NCBI GenBank assembly: GCA_008711295.1
Contig: VUYV01000053.1
Coordinates: forward strand, 4,589,162 to 4,653,161
Origin: Anarhynchus alexandrinus
Lineage: Eukaryota > Chordata > Aves > Charadriiformes > Charadriidae
DNA: 64,000 nt
Reading direction: 5' to 3'
Every line of letters begins with the position of its first letter. Position 1 is the stretch's first letter. Made by a program: the position numbers and the translations under genes. Positions 41,984 to 54,190 of the stretch are shown piece after piece. The notes beneath the pieces are model-generated. The model was not told the origin of the DNA, searched no databases, and saw only the letters and a program-made list of their open reading frames with translations.

Positions 41984-44900
41984 GTAAGGCTTTATTGTGT
42001 TTGTTGGAAGGAAACTTAAGAAGCTGGTAGTGGGTATTTTTTTTTTTTTTTTTCCTGCCATTTTTCATTCAGGAGAAGTTGGTTGTTTGTAGAAATTGCT
42101 ATAAAAATGAGGCTTTTGTATGTAAAAGGAAGGGAGTGGAAATACGATGCTAGTTATCACCAGGGTTGCTTTTTGCTTGTAGGTGCTTTCAGATGTCTGG
42201 CACTCAGATCTAAATGCCTCTTTTTTTCTTTTTCTTTTTTTTTTTGCATTTGCATTTGCATGAATGTCAGGAAAAAAGGATACTGTTTTCAGTATAAAAA
42301 TCCTCTCTGAATCAATCAAAATGGCTTCATACAATACATACATATATACACATATGTTTGCCTGTGATGCGCATATACGCACAGCATATAATCATAAAAC
42401 ATACGGTAAAGTGCAGTCACTAGTACTTGAAAATATTAAACTGCCAAAATTACACTTTGATAAAGGCTTATGCATATATGTTGGGGTTTTTTAAATGAAG
42501 ATATGTAATTCCAGGTTTGAAATATTTACATATGCAATGATCCATGTGATCATGTAGCTGACATACAATATTCTTCATCATGTCCAGGGACTGGAGAGCG
42601 TTTCTAAATACTAATTTGCACAATTGTTTGAGCTTCCTCTAATGGGAAATGATTCTTAAATGTAATATCAAAAGTTGTGATGTAAGGAGCAAAATCTAAA
42701 AACCAAATCCTACTGAGGAAAGCTCCTTTACTTTTTTTTTGCCCAATTGTTGCAAAATTCTTGCAGCTTGTAACACACAATGTTTGCTTTTATCAATGCT
42801 TGATACAGGTTCACTGAAAAAAGTGAATCTCTTTATTTCTAGTGGAGTAGTTTTACTCTGTCACAGCATTCCTGCTCAGCTGGGTTAGGCTTGGCGCTGC
42901 CTGGCTGAGATAAGTGGAATGAGTTGGCTGTTCTCTGCAGTGCGCATGGAGGTGGTTTTTTTGATACCCTGAATCTTTTGCAGTTGTAGGGAGTGAAGCT
43001 CCTGCCCAAGGAAAGGCTCAGGAGGAGCTTTCCTGGTCACCATTGAATGGCAGCTATCCATTGGGGAGCTACAAAAAAGTGCCTTTCAGAGCATGATGGT
43101 GGTGTTACTACTATTATCTGCAGAGTCTAAATAATGTGTCATGGCTCAGCGACCCACAGCATGCGGGACTGAGACCCTGGTGACAGGGCTTTCTGCTCTG
43201 CCCAGACAACAGAGGTAACAGGTAGCAGGAGCCAGGGGCACTGAGCACTGAAGTCCTTGTCCCCGCAGCAGCGAGGACCAGGTTTGGCCCCAGTGCCAGG
43301 GGCAGAGCATGGGTCTCCTCGCCATGTCCCTGGTCACAGAAATGTCACTCGAGGTTTCCTCCCTGCTCCTGTACCCGCGCTGAGCAGCGGCTGCAGCATC
43401 GCCCGTGCTGCACCCACAACCCCTGCGAGGAGGGGCTGCATGAGGGGGGCTTTCTCCAGGGGTGTGCCAGAGCTGGTATGGGCCACCCCACCGCAAAACC
43501 ACCTTGTCCCCACGCCACAGTGATGTGTGATGGGACAGTGGGCACATGTGGCCAGGGCTCACCTTGGCCACAGCCTCCTGCTCCATGGGGTGTATGGGGA
43601 GTCCCCAAAGCGACAGCACTGGCAGGTGCTCAAGCCTGTTCCCGCAGCCCCAAAGAAGATGCCGTGAATTTCAGAGATGTTGCAGTGGGTCATGTTGCAG
43701 TGAAGTGACGCTGCCGGCACCGCCATGGTCACCCCACACGCGTCCAGGACGGCAGTGAGCATCGCTTCAAGAGGAGCCACTGTGTCTCCCCAGTGCTGTG
43801 GCTGCCCGGATGTCACAAGAGTTGTCCCCAGGAGGAGCAGGAGATTGTGCATCTCTGAGACTGGAGAAGCACCAAGAGCCTCTGAAATGTTGGATCCCAC
43901 CTTGGCATGGCCCCAAACTGAGAGGTCCAGGGCCAGAGGGGCTGAGCTGCGTGGTCAGGAGGCCCAGGGCGTGAGGAGTCTTTGCCCAGCACATTTGCAC
44001 GCCTTTCTTGTGAATAATTGCACACCTCCTAACAAAGCAGCACATTTTCGTGTCTAAAGCTGCGCGACAGCTGTGGTGACGTAGGTGGAAGGGCTTTTGA
44101 CGTGACTGGCATTATTAATGCAGGGTTTCCCGCGGGGGTTTTCCAGCAGCCTCGGCAGGAGAAGAGAGGAGGTAATGGCTCCCCAGAGATGGGGACAAGT
44201 GGTGAGGACCGACCCTGCCTGTCAGGGTGACAGCTGGCTGCGACCACTCTGATTTTGGGGAGAAATCCCCTTCATTTTTGGCCGCAGTGCAGGGGGTGCT
44301 GCGCAGAGCGAGGTGGCAGCAGGTCAGCGGGGCGGGTGTGCTGGCGTCCCCCAGCTTGTGTGCCGTTACTCAGCTCTTGAAGCATCTCTCCTGGGGATGC
44401 CCCATACAGGCAGGTTTGATAAATACTTGTTGTAATTATCTATGTTAAACCTCCAATATTTTTCAGCGTATTATTTTGGGTTGGACCAAACTCTTTCAGC
44501 TCCTTGCTCCTTTTATGTATTCCAGTTTGTTTGCCGAGCACAAGACCAAACTATAGCGTAGCATACATTGGATTTGGCAAATGTAGGGCTGGATATACAA
44601 AGCTGAAATGGTTTTATTTGTATGCCTCACTCTTAGCCTTCTCCCCAAACCCCAGAGAATTGGCATGAGAAAGTCGTTAGCTGGGATTTGGGCTTCCTGA
44701 CATTGTAACTGTGACCCCCTGCCTGACTTGGGCAGGACATACTGCCCATCAGCAGCTCCTCCTCGTGCTCTGACACTTCACTCTTGCCCTGAGAGCCACC
44801 AGACCCATCTGGAGGGGCTTTGCCTGAAACAGTCCCACATCATTTATAAGCTAGAAAACAAAGTTGTAAATAGTAACAAACAACAGGAAAAAAAACAATT

Positions 44901-47900
44901 TCCCCCTCCCAAAAAGCCCTCAGAGCCTCTCCTGGGCACCCGGGTCCTCAGCGCAGCTCTGGGTGCCCCAGTGGCCCCGTCCCCTGCTCCTGTGGCTGGT
45001 GCAACATTGCAGCTAATTGCAGTGTGCACTCCCCAAAGTTTGCTGTGTCTTGGTTAAAATGCAAAAAACTTCGATGTTATGTGCACTGTCTTGGTCAGAG
45101 ACCTGGCCGCTGCCTGGGCACCCGGCGGGGCGCAGGAGAGCGGGGGCCATCTCTTCTCCCACCTCATCCCCCTGCGAGAAGGGCAGGCGAGCACAGGCAG
45201 CAGGTAGAAGAGGTGAATTTGTATAAAGGATGGGAAGAAGAGAGAGAATTTGGTTATTTCCTGGGACGAGCTTCACTGGTGTGTTAAAACTCTTTTTTTT
45301 TTTTTTTTTTTTTTTCTGTTGTCTAGGCACAGAGGAGAGGGCAAACCTCCTGAGGTGGGTTTGGAGAGGGAAGAAACTAGCATCTTCCCTGACTTTCATC
45401 TCCACCTGAGCGAAACTGTTGTTGACGGGTCTTGTTATCTGCAGATCTAGAAGCCAAAATAGTGGGAAACCTGCCAGAGAGATGCATACTGCAAGCTGCA
45501 GTGACGTGCTGATTTATAAATTAGAGAGGAGCAAACCTGGATGGAGTTATTTATGGTTTTGGCAGACAACGGTAAATAGGTTCAGCAATAGCTGGTGCTT
45601 CCACTTAGTTCTTTTAGGTTTACACTGTGGCATTTTTAAGGGATTGTAGGTTTTTGCAAGGTCTTAGGTGTGGAAAGGGAGATATCTTATGAAAAAAATC
45701 CTGCTTTGTATTTATATTGTGCTGAATGATACTAGGAAATAACAATTTTTGCACTTACATAGTGGTACGTAACATTTTATGCTTTTATAAAACTTTCAAC
45801 AGTTTTGTGTGATGCATAGAAAGACAGCACCAGGTAACCTGGGTTACTTCAAACACTGGTCCTGGCTGTGCTGCTGACTTGTGCTGGAGGGAGAACTCGG
45901 TTGCCTTTCCCACTGCTGTCACGGGGAGGTTTTCCTCCTCTTCCTCTCTCCAAGACGTGGTCTGCTTGCAGTTTTCCAGAAAAATGTGCATTTGCAAATG
46001 TCCCCTGGCACATTATCTGTTTACCAAGTACGTATCCATCACTTGAGTCATCTCCGTGACTAACACCCCTCACTCTGTTGCACAGGAGAGTCAAGGGAAA
46101 TACAAGTTAAAGCAAATTAATTAATAGCCTGAGACAGGATGGTGCTGCAGGGAACCTTTTCAGCCCCCTCTTGCTAGATTATTTCTGTACTGGAGCACAA
46201 CGTAAGCAACATTTGTTCCCCCGAAGGCAGGATTTGCTGCAGCTTTCAGAAGAGCAAGTGTCAACAAAAGACAGTCCCGTTTGTGGTGGTACTCGTGTGC
46301 GCTGAGTGATGGATTTTTTCCTTTTGGTGAGGGATCTCATACAGGATCGATAAAACCAGGGCCTGAGAAAACCCACATATGTTACTGGTTAATGATCCAT
46401 AGGAGAACTTGTAGTAAAAAAAATTTAGGTTTAAGCCAGGGTAGATGACAGTTAAAACAGCAATGATGAGTGTGCTGGTGTGTCGTTCGTCTCCAGCCTG
46501 TTCTTTCAGAGGTATTTGGCAATGTGATTGAGGTCAGGCAGATCAGAAGAGCACCCAGACTGTCCCGGATGATGCCGTTCAGAAATTTCTCTTGGTTGTA
46601 GCTGAGCACGGCTGGGCACGAGGAAGTGACCACTGTGTAACAGGCTGTCTTCTGGCCAACTGGGAACTTCACTCATCTACTTCTCCAGTCCGTCGTCCCC
46701 TCATTTGTTTTTTTTTTGATGAAGAATTAGTCCTCCAGATGTGTGCATAAAGGGTAAGAAGGATGTGCCATCAACTGTCAGCAAACCCTGGCTTGCTTTT
46801 TTGCTCAGCTGAGGAGCCTTGGAGGCGATCACAGCGCTGGCTGTGCACCTATAGCTTCTGCCTTACATAAGGGAGCCCTCGCTTCCAAACTGATTTGCTC
46901 ATTCCTCAGCACAAGGTCCATTACTAATGGAGCCAGTCTGCCTGCCTTTAATCTAGTTAAGTAATACTGGTTTCTGCTGTTCAGTCTCACTGGGAAGGCG
47001 GTGGTCACCACAGCAGTGCTGGGGCTTCGTTACTTTTTGTGCATGAAGGAGACAGCCCAATGTCAGATCTGATTTCTCCCCGTCGCTGGGAGCGCGGCTA
47101 CGTTATCACCCTTCCACAGGACATGGCCTCTAGCATGCTGGTCAGACATAGCGCCTGCAACCGAAAATGGTTATGAAACTTTATTTCCTTTCAAGTTGCA
47201 GGTGGTATGCAGAAGTAAGAACAGTGAAAGGTGGGGGGGAAAAAGGAGATTACGTGTCCCAGTGACCATTGCTTTTGGCTGCATCTACCTGATCTCATCA
47301 GTCAGGTCAGGTTTAACCACCCGTGTTAAGCAGGATCTGAAGCAATAACGGGGCTGCAGTTATTTTAGGATGATGCCAAGTTGCATTAGCCTTTTGTAAG
47401 TGTGGTTATTTAACATGCCGCACAGATTATTTTAAAGACGAGGCACTGCACATGAGGGTGCGCGCTGGCCAACTCGGGGAACCACGGCCCGAGGTTTTCA
47501 AACTTATCCTGATCCCATTGAAATTCCCTCGGGATGAGGAGGTTTGCTGGTTTAGATGTCTCTGCAGGCACACAGGCGTATTTAATATGAATGCAAAAAT
47601 TAAGGAATAAGCCAGTAAGAAGGTTTCACTGTGGACAAATTAAAATCAGAAGGAAAGGGCAGTAATGGGGGGGGGGAGATTAGCCAGGCAGAGAAATGAG
47701 CAGATAATCAAGCAGAGTCATTTCACCTCCAGCAGAGTATGTGCATCCATCCGTGACGAACATTAAACATAAAAAGGCTTTTGGGAAAGCAGTTGGAGGA
47801 GATTTTGAGAGGCAACATGCTTCTCACCGAGCAAATGGCAACAACAGAGAAAACGAGAAGCTGCTGTACAAAGCATTGGGGGTTCCTGGGAGAACACCTA

Positions 47901-50900
47901 CTGACCTCAGATGATCCTCCCTCTTCCCCTCCTCTCCTTTCCCTCCCGTGGCATGGCACCCAGCATTGGTTCCACTTACTCATCCTTAGCAGCTAAATAC
48001 AAATGCGGAGAGAAGACAGATGCAGGGCAATTTTAGACCAAGTTCTGATCTGAAGGCCAGACCAGGTCTGACAATAGACACCATCCATAGCACTATTCTT
48101 GCAGTTGTGCCTTGTTCTCTCGCACTTGTAAGAGCCAACGCACAGATAAACAAATCAGCTTCTTAAATTCTGGGTGGATTCACACAGAGAGCACTGCCAC
48201 TGGTAGAGGCTGGGCACAGGCGTTTCCTGTGCCAGCAATGCCAGTGCTCAGTGAAAGCATCTGAGTAAGTCCATACACTTTTTTCACACTTAGGTGGTGC
48301 GTGTAATTGGAAACGTAATATGTTAACTCTTAACTTTTCACATTACTGCAGAATTCCTGATATCCTTATCAACAGATGAAGACAATTATGGCTGAAACAC
48401 CAGCTTGGAAAAGCCTCATTTGTTTTGATCCCCATATGAAATCAAATCTTGAACTTCAGTTTGGAAAAATAAAGGCATCCCTCCAAATTCTGCTTAATAT
48501 TTTGAAAGGATTATTCCCTTTCCAATACAAAGTAGTTCTCTTTAGTCAAAGCCAGGTAAGCCAGAGCTGGCTGGATGTAGATGTAGGCGAGGAAGAGTAC
48601 ATGTAGTCTGGGAATGAGGGAGAGTGAGACTTTAGGACATCCCTCCTGCCAGAGCAGCGCTGGCCTGCAGGTGCCACAAGCAGGCTGGCCATGCAGGTCA
48701 CTTCCTGGCTTTCCTCTGACTTCACCCTGCTCTTCTTTGTGTGTTTTTTTTTTTTTTTTCTTAAAGCAACCACATAATATCCTGCAGAAGCGCTTGATGG
48801 AGACAAATTTATCAAAGTTACGAAGCGGCCGAGGCAGCTGGACTCTGAAGAGTGATATCTCAGCACAGACCAACAAGCTGAATCAAACCAAACTGGGCAG
48901 CTCAGGGAAAACAGAAGATGAGGACCTCATAGTGGTGAGCTGCCAGGTAATAGTCCTTCCCCAGCCTTCTGCATTTTTTTTTCCCCCCAGATTTTATTTC
49001 TGACAGCGTCAGGCTGTGCTCTTGTTCTCCATGTTTCCCGATTAGGGTTGTGCTCCACTGGGGCTGTCAGAGCTGTGGGGATGCTCTCCCTCTGCGACTC
49101 AGGGCTGCTGTGGCACGAATGCCCACCTTGGACATCAGGGCGGAGGGTGTAGACAGACTGGGGCAGCTGAGGAGGAATTATCCATGGTGAATCCCTGTGC
49201 TCGCAGCCTCTTTGTTTTTCTCAAGTGCCATCCCTCTTTTCTTTCCCCAAGAGTAATTTCACATTTCTCCTCCTTACCCCCCCACCCTTTTGTACTTCCC
49301 ACTCTCCACAATATCCCCTCCTGCCTGGGGTTGCCCTTTCTGCTCTCTGTGGGGGCAAATGCTGCCGGGAAGGGCTCAGGACCAACGCCGTGTTCTTTAG
49401 TAACACCATCTTATTCAAAAAGCAGCTCAAGGGTCAACTCTTGGGTGCTTGGGGTGGACAAGGCAATACCCTGCGGGCACTGAGCTTGAGGTGGAGCAGG
49501 GATGGGTTAGTGTGAGGAGATGTTGGCATTTTGGTGGAGACCAGTCTTTGTGGAACAGGGACCCCGTGCTTGTCCTGCATCCCCTCATCGTCTCCCATCT
49601 GTGCTTGCTCTTGCAGTGTGCGGGGAAGGAGCTGAAGGCCGTGGTGGACACCGGCTCACAGCACAACCTCATGTCATCTGCCTGCCTGGAAAGGCTAGGG
49701 TAAATATCCAGCTGGGTTTTTGTTTTGTGGGAACTCGTGGCACCTGGCAGTGCAGGCAGCGCTCCCCGGGGCTGGCGCTCCGCTCACGCCAGCGATGGCC
49801 ATTGTGGAAGGGAGTCCTTTGGGCTGTGCCCGGGCAAGACCCTGAGCCTCCTGTTACAACCACATCCTGGCTTATTCTTAAACGTCCTTGCAGGGAGCTG
49901 AAATAGAAAGCCACTTGTACCAACCTCTGAGTAAATCCCTTCAGAGGGTGAGATGCTTTTGTGTTTTTTCAGTGCCTGCCTGTTTGCCATTCAGTACCTC
50001 CTGAAATAGCTGAAATCCCCCCTGTCCCTCCGTGTCCCCGGGACAGGCGTGGGGCCAGGTCAGCACAGCCCTGCAGGTCCCCGCTCCCACTGGTGGCTGC
50101 AGCACTGCTGGCCCCAGCGCTGGCTGTAACGCACCTGTGTGGTTGTGTACATGCATGTGCTCGAAATTTGGTGTCTGATGCTACTCCCAATAACAAATTT
50201 CTCCCAGCTGAAAGGAAAGGAAATGCATTTACGTAGTGTTAGAGAGCTGACTGCCAGCCATTCGCAGCAAAGCTCCCGCTGATCTTCGAGGAGCAGGAGT
50301 ATCAGCTCACAGGGCATCAAGGAGATTTTGGCACTTTATTCCCATGGATTCATTGCTTTTCATCACTGACTTGCAGTGATTACACAAAAACCAATTGCAG
50401 TTTCTCCCCGAGCACGACTGCATGGCCCTGGATGAATGGCGCCTGTTTGCTGTCCAGACAGGAGTTATTTTGCACAAGAGTGTTTAGTGGCTGGAAGGTG
50501 GCTGCCCTTACTACAGACTTGTCACAAACCGTGGCGCTGCTCAGCCTGCCTTACGGCTGCATTTGGAGGGGTCTCCTCTTGTGAGATGCTGTATTGGCTG
50601 CGTGACACATCTCAGTTGCAGAGCGATGCTCTGTGACAGTTCGCCTGCTCTCTGTGGTACTCGTGCATGTCCTGTGTCTTTTTCACAGTACCAGTCTGCT
50701 TCAGCAGTCCTGCCTTTCAAAGAGCGCTCAAGAGATAGGCTGGAGCCAGTTTCTGCTCTCAGGTTGTGGGGATTCCCTCCTGATTTGAGCAAGACCACTT
50801 TTGTAGCCATCAGCCGGACAGCTGCGGTGAAAAGCCCCATGACCTCCCCCAGTGTTACTCATCAGCAATGAGCGTGCTTTGGCTCCTGCTCGGTGGGACC

Positions 50901-53834
50901 CCTCGCACCTCAGGGTGCGCAGGAGCTGCGCGGTGCAGGCAGGCAGCAGGCAGGGCGGCCAGAGGGACACCCCGTGCCGCACGCGCTGCCAGCCGAGGCG
51001 CGCAGCGGGCAGGGCTGCCTCGCGGGCAGCCTCCCACGGCTCCTTTGCTGTTTGCGTTCGCGGGGACAGGAGCTAACGCCGGATGAACAGAGCGGGTTAA
51101 ACCCGGGGCTTTGATGCCTGGCTGGCTCTGCCGTCGCTGCGGTAGGTTCCCGTGCGACAACAGGCACCGCTCCAGGATATTTTACTTCAAAGCAGCCGAA
51201 TGCGTGTGGCAGCAATAAAACATGAGTTTTGTTTAAATCCAGCCCCAGAAAGCAGCAGGGCAGAGGCGTGCTGGGCGATTTTGCTCTTGTTGGTGCCGGG
51301 GCAGGAGGGGTCCCGCCGCGTGCTTGGCTGGGTGCTGCTGCCGAAAGTTGAGGCTCGGTGGCTCTGGGGACAGGCTCTGCTGCTGAGGTCTGCAGGGGCT
51401 CAGCGCCTAAAAGCAGCGTGTGTGTGCCTGAGGCACAGGCTCAATTCCTCCCTTCTTTTTTAAAAATCTTTTTGCATCTTGCCGTGGTGCTGTGCGAGCT
51501 CTTTCCCTCGCCTCTGAGGAAAGCGGTGGGGGCAGCCCACAGGTTGCCACGATGTAAGAAATGCCCCCCAGAGGTGTAGGTGCAGCTCTCACATGAGCAG
51601 CTGTGGTCACTGCAGACTGTTGGGGACAAACCCTGCTCCAAGATGTGTCGCTGCATCATGCATCAGTGGCTCTCTGCATCTCGCTGCAGTTTCCTGGCTA
51701 GCTTTCAGCCATGCGTTGCCCACGTGCTCTCCGTCCATCCGTCCCTGGGTCAGTCTCTGCTGGGATGAAGCGCTTCCTTGAAGGTGGCTTTTCTCTGTAC
51801 CGCCCCACCTGCAGCCTCTCTGCAGCCCTGGGAAAACCATCTGGGCAAGCGGGTGCTGGAGCGAGAAGCCATCTCCGGCTGTAACTCGACTCTGTTCAGT
51901 TCCTGGCTCCAACACCGTGGCCTGTGCCCTGCAGTGGGGACAAATGGAAACAGGGACCACAGCCAAAGACCACATGTCCTCCCTTGAGTGGGTAGAGAAG
52001 ACATCGGAGCTGGCTGCACCCAAAAAAACCACTCCAACCTGTCTTGGGCCAGAGTAAAGCCAGCTTAGGGCCAAGGAGCTCATCAACAATTTCTTGTTAT
52101 GTTCCTGCCAGCATTTTTAAGGCCAGTCCCTCAGGCAAGCGGCAAAGGGGATCCAGCTCCTTTTGTCTGCTGCCTCTCCTGGTCCTTGTACCCGTGTTTA
52201 ATGGCGTGGGCAATCCCCACCTCAGTCCCGGGGCCTCTGCCTCTGAGGGGGGCCGCTCTCCCTCAGGATGGATGGACAGACACACACACGTGCACTGCTG
52301 CAATGCAGCTTGGCAGAAAGGCACCTCAAATAGCCGAAAAGTGATACAGCTTTTATCCAGGGGAGAGTCTGCCGCCTCAAACTGCCTTTCCATTACATTC
52401 TCGTTCAGTTTAAAAGAGAAACCGAAGCTAAATAATTAATCAGTGTTGTCAGACTAGTTCATGGGGCGTAGATAGAAGAAACGATTGTACCTGAGATATC
52501 CCCGACACCCTTTTTTTCCTTTTCTTAAGCTGAATGTGATTGATCTGTCCCCATTTTCTCTGAATAAACCCAGCAGCAGCACCTGCTCACAAGCGTGCAT
52601 CAGGCGCGCTGCCCTGGTGTGAGGCATGGGGACATGGTGTCAGGGGCTCCACTGGTGGGAGCTGGAGTGGAGTACCCCTTCCTTACACCCACATTGCATT
52701 AGAAGCAATCTTACATCAGCAGCTTCCCCAAGTCTTGAGGAAATGTAGGAAAAAAAGATTCCTTGGGTAAAAATCAAAATCCAGTAAGGAGCTCTGCTTG
52801 TGGTGTGGGCTGATGTGGCCCCAGGGCTGCATCATGGGTCATACTATGGTCTGATGTGGGTGTAGGCTGCTGGCTGTATGCAGAGCATCACAGAGAGCCT
52901 GCCAGGAGAGCCACTTTCCGATCACGGCATGGTAATACGAGCCAGCTAAGAGCACTTAAGGTGTAAGTACCCTTCAAACGCTGTTTGCTCCTTGCCGGAG
53001 CAGCCGAACCGTGGCTGCTTCATGTCAGAAGTGTTTTCAATGCACAGGTTAAAGGAGCATCTCAAAGCACTCCCTGGTGAAGACGAGATGGTTTCATTGC
53101 CATACAAGGCGAAGGCGATCGGCCAGATCGAGTGCCTCACCCTCACGGTGGGAGCCGTCCCCGTGGAGTGCACTGCCCTCATCGTGGGTGAGTGTGGGTG
53201 TGCTCCTCCGGTCCTCCGGGTCCAGGCTGGGGCTCTACTCCCTCTTACCCCAGGGGGGAAATGAAGCTTCAGAAACACATTGAAATTAAAATAGAAATAC
53301 TGCTTTTCTGGAGCAAAGGTCCCTGTTTGGCCTTCAGAGGGAGGGAGGGAGGATGCATTCGGCAGGGCTGTGCTCTGCTGTGCCGATGGAGCGACCACCA
53401 TGTCTCCCTGCAGGCGCATCCACCTGCCCTCGTTTGGTCACGTTCCCCTCCAGAGTAACTCAGTTCCTTTAGAAACAGGGGCTCATTTAGCAGAGCAGCC
53501 ATGAAGGAAGGATGGAGTCACTGACAAAAAGCATGGGAGAACATTTTGAATGTATAAATCTGAATGTGCCTATTTTTCAGAAGACAACGAGAAACCCTTC
53601 TCCTTTGGGCTGCAAACACTGAAATCTCTGAAGGTAGGGGTGTTCCAGCAAGGCTTTTACCCATGCTGGGGGAGCTGGGACGACTGTGAATTGCAGTTTT
53701 CTCTCTTACCTAAAGGCATTTATTCTCTACAGTGTGTCATAAACATGGAGAAGCACCATCTCGTTCTGGGGAAGACAGACAGAGAAGAAATCCCGTTTGT
53801 GGGCAGTGGCAGCGCTGCGGCGGGCGAGCAGTAA
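41810..53834 (+). CDS. NRIP3: NRIP3, nuclear receptor-interacting protein 3 (complete, 6 exons)
   Basis: Coding exons 41810-41983, 48767-48946, 49617-49699, 53048-53187, 53581-53633 and 53733-53834 join to 243 codons plus TAA, close to the human length of about 241 (recalled). All introns are GT-AG and phases match. The N-terminal third is basic and helical (AASLRQQRRMKQAVQFIHKD, RLMETNLSKLRSG). The C-terminal half is a retropepsin-like aspartyl-protease fold with VVDTGSQHNLMS (Asp129-Thr-Gly) and the second landmark SFGLQTLKSLKC. NRIP3 belongs to a vertebrate family with a retrovirus-type protease domain; its enzymatic activity and exact role are poorly known, and the name comes from reported nuclear-receptor interaction. 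The start is chosen because MFYSG is the conserved N-terminus and A is at -3, although the frame is open further upstream. It lies in the same orientation behind SCUBE2, as in mammals. Confidence 0.95.
43563..43852 (-). other. Minus-strand open segment with signal-peptide-like start, unknown
   Basis: Read on the minus strand, an ATG at 43852 opens MHNLLLLLGTTLVTSG, which resembles a signal peptide. Further on it reads LHCNMTHCNISEIHGIFFGA, with two N-glycosylation sequons. The frame stays open to a good donor (CCAAG|GTGAGC) at 43563-43561. I recognise no protein family and find no convincing next exon. In GC-rich DNA a frame this long can be chance. Confidence 0.2.
45293..45315. repeat. Poly-T run of 23
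   Basis: Uninterrupted T23 in NRIP3 intron 1. I see no retroelement body or target-site duplication attached to it. Confidence 0.9.
48767..48946 (+). CDS. NRIP3: NRIP3 exon 2
   Basis: Sixty codons in phase 0, reading QPHNILQKRLMETNLSKLRS, then a variable polar stretch and EDEDLIVVSCQ. The acceptor follows a 16-T run at 48744-48759. The donor is GTAATA; an in-frame GTGAGC four codons earlier is a possible alternative donor. Confidence 0.94.
49617..49699 (+). CDS. NRIP3: NRIP3 exon 3: protease-like DTG motif
   Basis: An 83-base exon (phase 0 to phase 2) reading CAGKELKAVVDTGSQHNLMS and on to SACLERLG. D-T-G-S has the form of the catalytic loop of retroviral and pepsin-type proteases; as I recall, the human protein has Cys where this one has Ser. 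Acceptor TCTTGCAG, donor GTAAAT. Confidence 0.95.
50885..51090. promoter_or_regulatory. CpG-rich block in NRIP3 intron 3
   Basis: A locally dense cluster of CG dinucleotides (CCGCACGCGC, GAGGCGCGCAGCGGGC, GTTCGCGGGG) in otherwise ordinary intron. It could be a small CpG island or internal promoter; no core promoter element is evident. Confidence 0.3.
53048..53187 (+). CDS. NRIP3: NRIP3 exon 4
   Basis: A 140-base exon entering in phase 2 and leaving in phase 1. It reads LKEHLKALPGEDEMVSLP, then KAIGQIECLTLTVGAVPVEC and TALIV. The alternating hydrophobic pattern fits beta strands of the protease-like fold. Acceptor ATGCACAG, donor GTGAGT. Confidence 0.94.
53188..53580 (+). other. NRIP3 intron 4
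   Basis: A 393-base intron with GTGAGT and TTTTTCAG borders. Nothing else is seen in it. Confidence 0.8.
53581..53633 (+). CDS. NRIP3: NRIP3 exon 5
   Basis: A 53-base exon (phase 1 to phase 0) reading EDNEKPFSFGLQTLKSLK. GLQTLKSLK corresponds to the second conserved landmark of retropepsins (the hydrophobic-hydrophobic-G stretch before the last helix). Acceptor TTTTTCAG, donor GTAGGG. Confidence 0.93.
53733..53834 (+). CDS. NRIP3: NRIP3 exon 6, with stop
   Basis: Thirty-three codons and TAA, reading CVINMEKHHLVLGKTDREEI then PFVGSGSAAAGEQ. The first part is strongly conserved. The last ten residues (Gly/Ser/Ala-rich) differ from the mammalian tail as I recall it. Acceptor TCTCTACAG. Confidence 0.93.
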   Translation, partial: CVINMEKHHLVLGKTDREEIPFVGSGSAAAGEQ

Positions 53835-54184
53835 GTTGGTCGGGGAGGTGAGCCCTGTGTGACCCCGGTGCGGCCACGCAGCAGCCCCCAGATCCTCGCT
53901 GCAGGCGAGTGGGAGCTCGCCGGCACTGGCAGAAATTGTTTTGATCAGCTCACTGAGTTTTAAAACAGAGTCCCTGGCTTTTTCAGCAGCCTTTTTCAGT
54001 TTTTTTCTGCTTTTTTTTTTCCCAGTAAGCACTGTACAGCAAAGGGGGTGTCTGAAAAGACATGCACAGAGAAATGCCTTAGGAAACGTACTTTTTGAAG
54101 GTCACTAGGAAGACTCCTTGAATGCTGCTTTGAGAGTGTTTCCAAACAAAACCTTTTCCTGGAAAATATTTATGAAGCAAGGCA

Positions 54185-54190
54185 AATAAA
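54185..54190 (+). promoter_or_regulatory. Proximal NRIP3 polyadenylation signal candidate
   Basis: AATAAA 351 bases after the stop codon, in the context GCAAATAAACCC. It may give a short 3' UTR form. Confidence 0.3.

Larger units (their letters stand above)
41984..48766 (+). other. NRIP3 intron 1 (6.8 kb)
   Basis: No coding exon of NRIP3 inside. It holds T-runs at 42037-42053 and 45293-45315, two overlapping POU-octamer matches at 42248-42261, a GC-rich block at 43.1-44.4 kb with a minus-strand open segment, and a short G-run near 47.67 kb. The remainder is unique sequence without recognisable features. Confidence 0.65.
48947..53047 (+). other. NRIP3 introns 2 and 3
   Basis: Introns of 670 and 3348 bases flanking exon 3. 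The second contains a CpG-rich block at about 50.88-51.09 kb. The many overlapping ORFs on both strands follow from high GC content; none shows a recognisable domain. Confidence 0.65.

Noticed and set aside
43146..43619. 157-codon minus-strand frame
   Set aside because: Runs out of frame with the signal-peptide-like segment and has no domain; probably a product of GC-rich composition.
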